DNA of 64,000 bases from Geosiphon pyriformis (taxonomy: Eukaryota; Glomeromycota; Glomeromycetes; Archaeosporales; Geosiphonaceae): assembly GCA_016748015.1 (NCBI GenBank), contig JAAOMT010000523.1, positions 343,354 to 407,353 on the forward strand, given 5' to 3'. The notes beneath the pieces were generated by a model. That model worked only from the letters and a program-made list of their open reading frames with translations. It was not told the origin of the DNA and made no database searches. How positions within the stretch are numbered: position 1 is the stretch's first letter; every line of letters starts with the position of its first letter. The position numbers and the translations under genes are program-made. This document shows, one piece after another, positions 10,112-21,700 of the stretch.

Positions 10112-12961
10112 CTTTGAAGTGACAATTTTTTGGTGCTGAAGGGTACATCCACACAATCTCCAGTGTTTGCTGTCAGTTCGGTGATTGAGGATGCCATGGA
10201 GAAGAATAGGGAGTTATGGTTGGTCTTGCAGGATATGCGGAAAGCTTACAATTCAGTTGGGTGGCATTATTTAAGGGCTAGTTTGCGGCATGTCAAAATG
10301 TGTGAAAGGTTCATAAGATTTTTTGGTGGTATTCATGAGGATAGAGTTAATAAGGTAATGACTGACTTTGGTTTGTCTGGTGGTTATAAAGTGCATGATG
10401 GGCTGGATCAGGATGAAGTTTTTTCGCCACTTCTGTGAAGAATTTTTTATGATCCACTTTTGTGTAAGGTTAAGAGGCATGAACAATTGTGTGGATACTG
10501 AATTGATACTAAATTTGTTTCAAAGTCTGGCAGAATTGAGAGCAGTGGTGGTTTGACATCATATTTTTCGGCTAGTGCATTTATTGATGATACAATCTGG
10601 GTTGGGAATTGTCAGGCTTCTACTCAATATGCTCTGAACATTGCCAGTGAATTTTTTGTAATCAATAATATTTCTATCAACAGTGAGAAGACAGTAGCTA
10701 TTCCCATCAATCAGGGTGTTAAAGTTGCTTTACTGAGCATTTACAGTCAGCCAATTTCTATTGCCAAAAAAGGGAAGGCACATCAGTATCTAGGTATTTT
10801 TCTGTCAACCGAGGGGCTCTCCAAGCCAAGTGTTGCTAAGGCTCATGTGGATATGTGTTTTTTCATCAATGTTGTGCTTAGGAAAGCTATTACAGACAAA
10901 CAGTTCTCCTATCTGGTGTCGGCTGTTTTGCAGCCTATTGTTAGCTATCATATTCAGTTCAGTTTTGTCTCTGCTAATATTTGTTGTAAGTGGGATGTCT
11001 TGGTTAGAAAGGGTCTTAGGTCTAAGGCTTGTCTCCTTTGTGATTTTCCTGATACTGCTTTGCATCATCCCTCATTGTATGGTCTGAAGCTTTTTGAGCA
11101 GGTGCAGTCAGAGGGGAAGGTTGCTGCTCTGATAATGTTCTCTAATGCCTTTGGTATTTTTAGGCATTTGTTTAGACATAGATTTTTGGATCTGCAGGTT
11201 CTTGGTTGGGCTTTTTTGGATCCTTTGCAGTTTTTGGTCAGGTTGTGTGTTAGTCCAGTGAACAATTTCTTGGCTGAGATGGTGAAAATTTTTTTGGGCA
11301 ATGAGCTTTCTTTGGTGAACAACCTCCCCACTGCATTTCATAGTCCTGGTCATTTTCCGTTGTCCTCTATTCTTGAGAAGTTTCTGTATTTTGACTCGGT
11401 CAAATCTCTTAGACACTTTGATGTCACTTTTGGTGATCGGCTTTTTGATAAGAAAGGTGTTTTGTTGGATTGAAAAACTTTTCGTCATTGGAAGAGATTG
11501 GATCCGTGTGGCCCTGTGCCTTATTGGTTCTTGGTTTCTTCTGAGTTTTTGAAGAGTCAGAGTTGTTCATTTTCTGGTTCTATTGGCTCTGCAGAAAAGC
11601 TTGGTTTGGACATTTTGGAGTTTGGGGAATTTTCTGTGGTAAAAGATGGATTGTATGACATTTGGTCAGGCTTTTTTGAAGTTTTTACAGATGGGTCTTT
11701 GAGGAATGCAGGCTCTGCTGAGGTCATCTGTGGTGCTGCTGCATACTTCCCAGTCTTGGATAAGAGCATTAGTATTGCTGTTAGTGGCCTTTTGTCATCT
11801 ATTATAGCCGAATTGCAGACTGTCGCTTTGGCTTTAGAGTGTGTTTCTTCTTCAAGTACTGTGATGTTATGTCTTGACAACCAGGGTGCTATTGACGCAT
11901 ATGTGTCTGAGATGTCTTTGGTTGCCCTTGATTTCCGTAATTAATGCTGGCTGGAAAGGCGTCATATTTTCAATTTGGTTAGAGATAAGAATCTTAGTGT
12001 GAGTTGGATTAAGGTAAAAGACCACTCTGGGATTCCTGGTAATATGGAAGCTGACTTGGCTGCTGCAGCTGTCTCTGGATCTCCCTTTTCCCTTTGTGCC
12101 AATGTGTGTGAACATTTTTTGGTTGTTGAGGGTGTTGCTGTTTCTGGTAATGCCCGTCATTTTGTCAGGAATATTTTTCAGTTTGTTTGTTGTGTTCATT
12201 GGGAAGCTGGGCCTGATTGTGACATGGTTTCGGATGCGATGATTGGTTGCATAAACTGGGTTGTCACAGCAAAAGTATGGCATCCTGATTCTTATATGCT
12301 CACTGGGTTTACTAGCCAGATATCCTTAATGCTTTGCACTTATATTATGAAGGCTGTGCACAGAAGATTGCCAGTAGTGGTAAGAAAAAGGTTGTATAAT
12401 AAGCACTACCCTAATGTATTATGTTTGTTTTGCGGTAGGGTGGAGTTCTCTGACCATGCTTTTACTTGTGTTCATGAGTCTGGCATTCGTGGCAAGATTT
12501 TGGCTAAGGCTTCTGTCTGTTAGTCAGCTTTGGCTAGCAGTTCTCCTGCTTCTGCCATGTTCCGAGTTTTGTCTCAATGTTCCATTGATGTTGGGTTGTA
12601 CACTTTGGTTTGCAAAGGGTTTGTGCTGAAGGAATGATATAAGGAAGCTTGCAGTATTTTTGAGGATAGGAAGGTGGCAGCTACTCAGATCATTGATTAT
12701 GTCAGGTTTGTGGTTGAGCTATATCATGCTAAAGTGTGGTTAGCTAGGGCCAGCCACTGGGTGGTAATAGAGAAGGCTGGTCTGGTTTGTGACAGTGGTG
12801 TTGTTTCTGGGCTCTTTCGTGGTGTGTCTTCAGTTTTGTCTGATGGTGTTGTAAGATTGTTTGGTGTGGCCAATTTTTTTGCTGTTAGCTTTGGTTGTCA
12901 GAAGCCTTATTGTTTTTTTTCTGGTCTGGGTGGCAGTGTGCGGGTTATTATAAGTGTATAG
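10112..12961 (+). pseudogene. LINE ORF2, truncated: RT, RNase H and zinc motif (copy A)
   Basis: A single frame with no frameshift is interrupted by six stops (near 10436, 10499, 11471, 11942, 12521, 12635). Three replace Trp (TGG to TGA) and one replaces Arg (CGA to TGA). RT: LQDMRKAYNSVGW near 10230, catalytic box FIDDTIWVG at 10580-10606, so the active-site Asp pair is kept. RNase H: FTDGSL near 11690, AELQTVALALECV near 11810, DNQGAI near 11880. C-terminal zinc motif: CLFCGRVEFSDHAFTC near 12421-12470. The endonuclease and ORF1 were never copied in. Confidence 0.9.
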
Positions 12962-13098
12962 TGTTGCCTTGTCTGGTCTGAATGGCTAGCCACATGTAGA
13001 AAGTGCATGAATTGCATTTAGTTTGAGCCTCTTAGTTTGGTTCTATGTACTAAATAGTGATTGGGCTACACTCATTAAACATATTAATAAAAAAAAAA
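10112..13098 (+). mobile_element. LINE copy A, 5'-truncated, with 11-bp target-site duplication
   Basis: Flanked by TAATTAAAGTT at 10101-10111 and 13099-13109, which fixes the ends. The element begins inside the RT domain (just before DNFLVLKG) and ends with the family 3' UTR and an A-rich tail (about 13087-13098). Truncation from the 5' end is the usual outcome of target-primed reverse transcription. It is a C-like subfamily copy and is much less A/T-shifted than copy E. Confidence 0.92.
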
Positions 13099-13109
13099 TA
13101 ATTAAAGTT

Positions 13110-16074
13110 ATTTTCAAAGTTGTTTTATGTAACAGATTATTATAATTAAATTTATCTAAATTATTAATTATTTTATTAAATTATTAAATATTTTGAAAGT
13201 TATATAGTTTAAAGTATTATATAATTTAATTATTGCAGTTTGTTATTTTTGTGTATTATACAAATTAGATTAATTAAATAATAATATTTAATAATTTGTT
13301 AAAATAATAATATATATTAATTAATAATAAGAATTATAAAAATAATTTCATGCTAATTAATAATTCAAATAATATTCCAATAGTAATAAATGAATTTTAG
13401 ATTAATTTAAAAAAAACATAAACATATAATATAATTTAAGAAAATATTTATATTGTAATATAAACAAAAATTTTTATTATAATATTAATATTATTATATA
13501 ATTAAAATTAAAAAATTCACAAAAAACTAATTATAGTTAAATTAAAAGTATTAATAATTAATATATTAAAAAAAAATTTCGGTAATAATATATTTATTAA
13601 ATATTTAATAAAAAAAATATGTAAATAATTATTTTAATTTTATAAAATTACTTATAAATTGATTTAAAAAATATTTTTTAATAAATAATAACTTAATAAC
13701 TTAATAATTATTTATAATTTAATTAGAATTGGTTTTTTTATATAAAAATTAAAAATTATTACTTGATTTTTTTATTGTTATAAAATATAGTCTAATTATT
13801 AATTATTAAATAAAATTTAAAAATTTTAAATTAATTATAATTTATTTATTTTTTACATATAATTAGTTATTTAAACCAAATAAAATTATATTATATTAAA
13901 AACTATATTATTTAAAACTATTAATTTTTAGTAAAATATTATTAGCATATATAATATATAATCTAAAAATTTAAAAATCTCATATTTAATATATATAATA
14001 TTAATATAATTAATATTAATTATTTTTTTATATTTAATAATTGATAGCTTACTATAAATAATTTTATAATATAAGTTTTAAAATTAACAATCTTAATATT
14101 AATAAAGTCAAAATTAAAATATTAATTAAGATATTAAATAAAAATAGTTCTGTTTTAATCAATTTTATTAACCAAATTTATACTTAAGTAACTAGTAACA
14201 AATTTAATTTTCTATTAAATATAATTAAAATATTACATATTTTATATATAAAATACTAAAAATAATCATATTATTACAGTTATAAAAAAACAATATAAAA
14301 CTAAATCAAACCAAAAAAACAAGTTTTATTAATCAAATAATCAATTATTTTATTATTACATATATTAAAATATTTTTTAATCTTGATTTAATTTACTAAA
14401 AGTTATTTATTCTAAATAGTAATATCAATTTTTTATTTATTTAATATTTAACTTAAAAGTCTAACAGATATTAATTACAGCTATACTATTTGTAAACATA
14501 TTATATGATCACAATAAAAATGTATTTTAGAGCCAAAATAATTACTATAAATACAGTTAAAATAAATAATAATATATTATAAATTTCAATATTTATATTA
14601 TAATATATATAATTAAAATATGCAATTATATTACCAGTTATAAACTAAAATCTAAAGTTGTAAACTAATTTATTAATATAAGTATTAAAAATATTTACAT
14701 TACAAAAATTTAATTAATCATAAATATTTAATATAATAATAAATAAAAAATCCAAAAAAATATAAAATATAAAATTTAAATTCAAGATTATTTTATTAAT
14801 AATAATTAATATATTAAACAAAAAGTTAATACGAAGTTTATATTATATAGATATTAACTTTTTGAACTTTAATTATTATTTTTTTAATTAATTATTATAT
14901 TATCTTTTTTTATTAATTAATTTACAAAAGCAATATATAGTCTTTTAAAATACTTAACTAATTTATAAAAAAAGAGTTTTTTTAAAACTGTTAAAAAAAA
15001 ATTTGTATTATTAACAAAAAAATATATATTAATATTATTTATAGTAATATTAAATTTTTTAAAAAAACTTATTATATTTATTAAAAAAAATTAAAATGTA
15101 ATACTTTTTAAATAAATTAACAAATTTCTATTTTAAAATATAAAAATTTACAAATTTATAAGCAAAAAACAATTTTAACAAACCATTATTATTAACAAAT
15201 TTCAACACAAATAAAATTTTATATTTAGTCTAAATTTAAAAAAAAACTTAATGTTTTATAATAAAAGATAATAAAAAGTTTTAACAAAAAAATTATCAAA
15301 TAAATTTGTCTTTAAATAAAAAATTTTATAAATTAACTTGTTTTATTTATTTAATAATTTGTTATAAATAAAGTTAAATTAAGTATAATAATAAATAATA
15401 AAAACTAAAATTATTATAACTAAATAAATAAGCTGTTTATTAATAATTGTTTTTTATAAGACCAGATTACAAAAAATATAAATATTTAATTTAGCTTGTT
15501 TTAAATTAAAAACACTTAAACTTTTTATAAAAAACATAATACTTAAATAATAATATAATTTATTAAATTTAACTATATTAATATATTAATTACAAATAGT
15601 TAAGTTTATAGTTTTAACTTTTAGATTAATTAAAATTGTAATTATTTTTTATAATTAATTAAAATATTATATAAAAAAAAATTTTATTAGTAATATACAA
15701 AATTTTTTAAGTTATTACATAATAATTATTTATACATTTAATATTATTAACAAAAGTTTTAACTATAAAATATGAAATTATACTTGTAATTTAAATTGGT
15801 TTTTTAGTTTTATTAATAAATCAAGTATTCAATTTGTAATTATTTAGATTTAATTTTATATAACAAAAAATTATTTATATAAACAGAAAAAAATTTTACT
15901 TTAATTTAGATTATTATAAATCTTATAATTTTAAGATAAATCAAATTTATTGTAATAAAATTAACTCTTTCAAAATAAATATAACCAAAAAACTTTATAA
16001 ATTGTTTACATATCTTGATATAAAGTAAACTGTATTCTAAATACAATTAATTAATCAAATCAAATCATATATAT
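13110..16074 (-). mobile_element. Fossil LINE, RT to RNase H part, nearly pure A/T
   Basis: Open-looking A/T desert, but minus-strand translation is colinear with LINE ORF2. At 15960-16050 YIKICKQFIKFFGYIY matches VRIKMCDRFIRFFGSIH. At 15245-15540 LSVFNLKQAKLNIYIF matches LSKPSLAKAHSDVHFF, and TIINKQLIYLVIIIL matches AITDKQFSYLVSAVL. At 14470-14660 the RNase H region reads AYFNYIYYNINIE against AFFENINLGLGVG. It is the downstream continuation of the fossil at 17340-18608. No host gene is visible here; a perfect 13-bp inverted repeat lies at 14819-14864. Confidence 0.78.
14819..14864. repeat. 13-bp perfect inverted repeat with 20-nt loop
   Basis: CAAAAAGTTAATA (14819-14831) and TATTAACTTTTTG (14852-14864) are exact reverse complements, and further A/T pairing continues outward with a 3-nt bulge. 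It lies inside the fossil LINE; it may be chance in A/T-rich DNA or a small palindromic insertion. Confidence 0.5.
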
Positions 16075-17339
16075 TGTATAGTCATCTTCAAAATTAATGT
16101 CTGATTTTGGTGTAACAAAGTACCCAAACATATATTACTTTTTTGGACCAAAATTTATTTGTTTACTTCTCCATTACTTACTCAAATATTACACAAAAAA
16201 AAATCGGAATAAATATGCCTTGTACTTACTTTTTATTAACTATTAAAGATAAAGAAAAATTTTCATGTATTTTAAAAAAATGAATGCTGAGCAAATCACA
16301 AAAAAAATAAAGTGTAATCTTATAGCAATATAACATTTCATTAACAAGTATCAAAAAACTGGAAAAATCGAAAATTTACCATGATCTGAACACTTACCAG
16401 CTCTCAATAATCAAACAAAAAATGCTCTTTTACGAAAAGTTAAAAATGAATAATGTAAACCACTACAAGATATTGTTGATGATTTGAAACTTAATTGCAA
16501 TTTAATAATAGTCTGTTGAGTATTTTATAACTATGACATTCGAGATTATATTGCAGCAAAAAAGCCTTTTATTTCAGAAAAACAAGCAAAAACATGTATT
16601 CTTTAATGCAAAATAAAGATTTTTATTTTTGAAAATGAGTAAATTTTTCAGATGAAACCAGTATAAAAATTAGCAAACAATCTCAACAAGTTAAAATATG
16701 GTGTTATATAAAAGAAAGATATAATATTGAATACTTAACACTTAGCTTTAAAAGTGGTTAACAATCAATAATAGCTTAAGGATGCTTTGTTGAAAAACTT
16801 AAAAATCCATTGACATTTTGTGATGAATACAAGAAAAAAACGAAAAAAATTACAGCAAAAACATATTTTAAGATTATAAAAACCAATCTTTTACTATTTT
16901 TTACTGTTATTCATGATTTAATAGCAAGAAATTCAATATTTTAACAAAACAATGCTCTTATTCATAATGCTAAAATTACAAAAAAATGGTTCAAAAACAA
17001 AAACATTGAGATTATAGATTAGCCAGCCAGTTTTTCTAATCTAAATCTCATAGAAAATATGTGAAAAATAATGAAAAACAATATTTAAAAACATGAAAAC
17101 TTTTCAAGAACTATAGAGAAACTTAAAAGTGCTTTAAAAAAAAAGGTCAAGTTTTAATATGTCAGTTTTGAAATGAGTTATTTATTCAATACCACAAAGA
17201 ATTAAAACAATATTGGAAGCAAATAAAAGGCCAACACACTATTAATTATATATATATAAAAAGTAATATGTTTATAAGAATAAATCAAATAAACATTTAA
17301 AAAATAAATTTGAGCATTAATTTTGTAGGTAATTGTACA
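16075..17339 (+). mobile_element. Dead Tc1/mariner-like DNA transposon
   Basis: Degenerate terminal inverted repeats begin TGTATAGTCATCTTCAAAAT (16075) and, reading in from 17339 on the other strand, TGTACAATTACCTACAAAAT. Both contain a CAAAATTAATG block, and an AAACATAT(AT)TACTTTTT block lies further in. The transposase remnant on plus lies between. The element interrupts the minus-strand fossil LINE: LINE codons stop at 17340 (minus-strand upstream side) and resume at about 16074. Flanking TA is compatible with the TA target of this superfamily. Confidence 0.78.
16200..17250 (+). pseudogene. Tc1-like DDE transposase remnant
   Basis: HTH-domain remnant around 16355-16480 (KTGKIENLP, then PALNNQTKNALLRKV, QDIVDDLKLNCN). 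Catalytic core: FSDETSIKI near 16640-16675 (first Asp present), NNALIHNAKITKKWF near 16950-16995, where the family has DNAPxH, so the second Asp is now Asn, and SNLNLIENM near 17035-17065, where the family has PDLNPIENxW, so the third acidic residue is Asn and the Trp is a stop. These are G to A changes. Many stops and frameshifts are present, so the gene is non-functional. Confidence 0.78.
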
Positions 17340-18608
17340 TATTTTAAAACACTAGTTATAGTTTTTAGTTTTTTTTAAAGCATTTTTTATAATAGATTTA
17401 ACAGTAAAAATAAATATCTAAATAAATGTATTTTTTGGAACCAAAAAATTGTTTTTATATAAAATATTACAGACATAATAAACAACCAAAATTTTATTTA
17501 ACAGAATTTTTAAAAAAATTTTTCTGGTTATTTTAATTAAAACAATTAATATATATTAGTTAATATATTTTTTTATTTATAAAACTTAAAAATTATAGAA
17601 ACTTATATAATCTTTTACTTATTTGATATTATTTTTTTATTAAATAAATATTTAACAATAATAATAATAAATAGAACAAAACATATTTGTTATAATATTT
17701 TCAAAATTTATTAAAAATATTAAACAAGCTAGTTATCTTATTATTTAAAAGATTATAAATTACTTTGTATAACCTATTTTTAATAATACAATTTATAATC
17801 TCAAAAAATATTATCTACAATATATACCAAAAAAACATATTAAGCTGTTTATATTAAAAAAAAATTATTAAATACTATATAATATTTAATCTAATTTTTT
17901 ATAATAGTATTAACTTAAACATAATTGATTAGACTTTAAAACTAAATTATTATTTGAAATTAAATAGTTTAAACCTATTTTTTTAAAGAGTTTATTTGAT
18001 ATATTCTTAATTATGTATTTTTTATTTACAAAAAAATTGTTTATTTCTTAATTATAAATTAAATGTTATAGTTTGTTGTAATTTTGGTCTTAGGTATTTT
18101 ATATTACCAGTATTATTATTTAAAAATAGCCAGTTTTTAAATAATTTATTTTAAACAATACTTTTTTAAAATTATATCTCTAATAGCAAAAACAGTTAAT
18201 ATATTTAAATTAAGCCAAAATTTTAACATCATATTAGAATTGTTAAAATTACTTAAGTTAAAAATTTTATTTGTAATATTTAATATAATATATTTTAAAT
18301 TTTTATTTGTTTTTATTAATCTGTTTTTATATAGCATTAAATTTACAACTAAATAAACTTTGCTAAATAATTATATTAAAAAATTTACTAATAGATAAAA
18401 TTTCTTAATTTACAATTAAAAAAAATTAAAGAATTATTAACAAATAAATAATCAATAATTTTTTTTACTTCTTATAATTTAGACTATATTAAAGCATTTA
18501 TTAAAAAACAACTATACAAAAAGTTAAAAAATTCGAATCTAAATACTATTTTTATTAAAATTGTTATTTAAAACTATAAATAAGTTATTATTTACAGCTT
18601 TGATTATT
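17340..18608 (-). mobile_element. Fossil LINE, endonuclease to RT N-terminal part
   Basis: Minus-strand translation continues an old LINE. From 18608 downward VNNNLFIVLNNNFNK matches VNKTSFVILGGDFNE of the endonuclease. Near 18470 KKIIDYLFVNNSLI matches AKMIDYVLVSSSLV. The 18146-18337 ORF ends AIRDIILKKY, matching AIWDIVRKIM. At 17350-17460 NNFLVPKN, then IFIFTVKSIIKNALKK, matches DNFSVLKG, then SPIFAIGSVVEDALEK. Copy B was inserted at 18608 and the Tc1-like element at 17340, so one fossil is cut into three blocks. Confidence 0.78.
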
Positions 18609-18744
18609 TTTTTTTTTTTTTTTATATTTTAACGAGTGAGGTCCAAACGCGACCTAGTGCTATACATCATACAAATGATCTAAACTAGGTGCAAATCATG
18701 CACTTTCTACACGTAACCAGCCACTTGGGCCAGTCAGGACTACA

Positions 18745-21700
18745 CTATACACTTATATACACAAAAACCAAATCTCCAATACCTGAAAAAAATGGACAAA
18801 ATTTACGAAACCCAAAACCAACACCAAATGCCTTAGCCACCCCCAGCAATCTGACCACACCAGCCAAAAGCACCTTAGACAAACCAGAAACCGAAGCAGG
18901 AATGGAGCCATCACTTGGAATCAAACCATGCTTCTCCATAAACGCTCGGTGTCTGGCCCGGACCAACCAAACATCATCCCAAAATGCTAAACAAAACTCA
19001 TGCACAAAGCTCACAATCCTCTTAGCACCCTCTCTAGAATCTTTAAAGACCGAGATAGACTCACGAAACCATTCATTGAAAACAAAACCCTTACACAAAG
19101 CAACACTAACTCCAACCTCAGAAACACAAGAAGCTAAGGCCTATAAGACACATGAAGAAGAGCGAGAAAGGCCAGAAAGAGCCTCCCAAGTTGAAGCATG
19201 TGTGTCCAACAAACGAGCACGGCCAACGGCATCCTGAGGACACGAAAAGACATGATCCGAGGTCTCAACATCACCACAAAACAGATAGACCACACTGGGG
19301 TAACTCCTGTCATATAAACGCTTGCGCACAGCAACAGGAAGCCGATGATAGAGAGCCTTCATAAAGTAAGTACGACATCCCGCCATGCGCATGCTGGTAA
19401 AACTGGATGCCAAGTGAGAATCAGGATGCCATACCATAGAAGACATAGACCAATTGACATCAGCATGCAAACTATCATCCATAACACGAGAACCCACTCC
19501 AATCTCCCAACAAGCTCAGTAAAACGACCGGAAAACATCACGAACAAAGTGTCTAGAATTACCAGAAACCACCGTGCCACCAGCACATAGAAAACATTCA
19601 CTGACTAAATGAGGTAGGTGCCAAGCAAAGTGAGCAGCACCCTTGGCAAGTGCATCAGCATGCTCGTTGCCTGAGACACCTGAATGACCTTTCATCTTAA
19701 CCCAATTCACATCCAAATTCTTTTGACGAATGATGGTGGCAATGTGACGACGCTCAATCCAACAGCAGTTCCTGAAATCCGGACAAACCAGCGAAAACTC
19801 CAACCTACATGCATCTAAAGCAGTCTGGCTATCTGAGAACAAGTCAATCGAACGAGAAAAAGGAACACACTCAAGGGCCAAAGCTATGGCCTGCAGTTCC
19901 GTCAAAGTAAAAGAAACCAAACCAGACACCCCAACACCCAAACCCAAGTTAATGTTCTCAAAAAAAGCAGCAGCACCTGCTCTCATGGCAGCAGTGCCCA
20001 GACCAGAAAGAGACCCATCCGTATATACAGAAAGGCGGGCAGCATCAATGGTTGGCAAAATGTCACGAATCACACCAAAATTATGAGAAAGACGAATATC
20101 AGACACAGCTTGACCATCTACCAAAGAAGAACTTGAGGAGAGAGGAACAATACCACCAAGAAAGCAAATGGAAAAATCAAACCAGAAAGGGACTGGGCCA
20201 CGAGGGTCTAGCCTTTTCCAGCGTTTGAAGGTACCCCAACTGAAAACATCACCATTACAGTCACGAAGCTGTTCCACGAAAGCAATTCCATAACGCCTAA
20301 ATGAAGAGATGCACTTGAAAAAACAGGATTCACCAAGAACCAAAGACATAGGAGTACCACACTGACGATGAAAAGCACAATCCAGAGGGCCTCCCAAAGA
20401 CAAATCACACCCAGAAAAAATGCGAACTACACCCGCCAAAAAATTATCCGAAGGACTGATACCAACACAAACCGGAAACAGCAAAGGATGATGAGGACGC
20501 CAACTGAAAATCTGGAGGTCATGAGACCTATGAGAAAACAAGCGACCCAAGACACCAGTAGAATTCGCAAAAGCAACAACGGAAGCCGATTTACTCTTAG
20601 TCTGTATCTGTTCGAAAGTTTTTAAATTGTACAAAGAGGGGTGATGAAGTGTGTCACTGGGAAAATCATGTGGCAACCCAGACTTGGACTTTAAGACCTT
20701 GCAAACCAGAGCATCCCNNNNNNNNNNNNNNNNNNNNACCAAGAACCAAAGACATAGGAGTACCACACTGACGATGAAAAGCACAATCCAGAGGGCCTCC
20801 CAAAGACAAATCACACCCAGAAAAAATGCGAACTACACCCGCCAAAAAATTATCCGAAGGACTGATACCAACACAAACCGGAAACAGCAAAGGATGATGA
20901 GGACGCCAACTGAAAATCTGGAGGTCATGAGACCTATGAGAAAACAAGCGACCCAAGACACCAGTAGAATTCGCAAAAGCAACAACGGAAGCCGATTTAC
21001 TCTTAGTCTGTATCTGTTCGAAAGTTTTTAAATTGTACAAAGAGGGGTGATGAAGTGTGTCACTGGGAAAATCATGTGGCAACCCAGACTTGGACTTTAA
21101 GACCTTGCAAACCAGAGCATCCCATTTACTACAAACACCAACAGAAACAAAACTGAACTGAGTCCTGTAGCTGATAATAGGGAAAAGAACTGCAGACACC
21201 AAATATGCACACTGTTTGTCCGAAATTGTCTTTCTTAAAACAAGATTCGCAAAGAACCGTACATCAGCCTGGGCCTTAGCCAAGCTGGGCTTCGAAAGAC
21301 CCTCAGAAGACAAAAAAATACCCAAATAGCAATGAGATTTCCCTCTCTTGGCAATAGAAATAGGTGCACCACTGATAGTCAAATGAGGATCTAGCACCCG
21401 GCAATTGATGGGGATGGCCACCATTTTGTCATTGTTTATAGAAATATCATTAAACCTAAAAAACTTGCTAGCAACATCAAGGATGCATTGTGTAGCAGCC
21501 TGGCTGCTACCAACCCAGATAGTATCATTGACAAAAGTGCTGGCAGCAAGAAACGAAGACAGTCCAGCTCGAGGATCCACCCAGCCAGTCCTTGATATGA
21601 AATGAGAATTCAACCTGTAGCCATACACACTATCCTGTCTCTTGACCTCACACAAAAGTGAATCATAAAAAATATGCCAGAGAAGAGGCGAGAAAACTTC

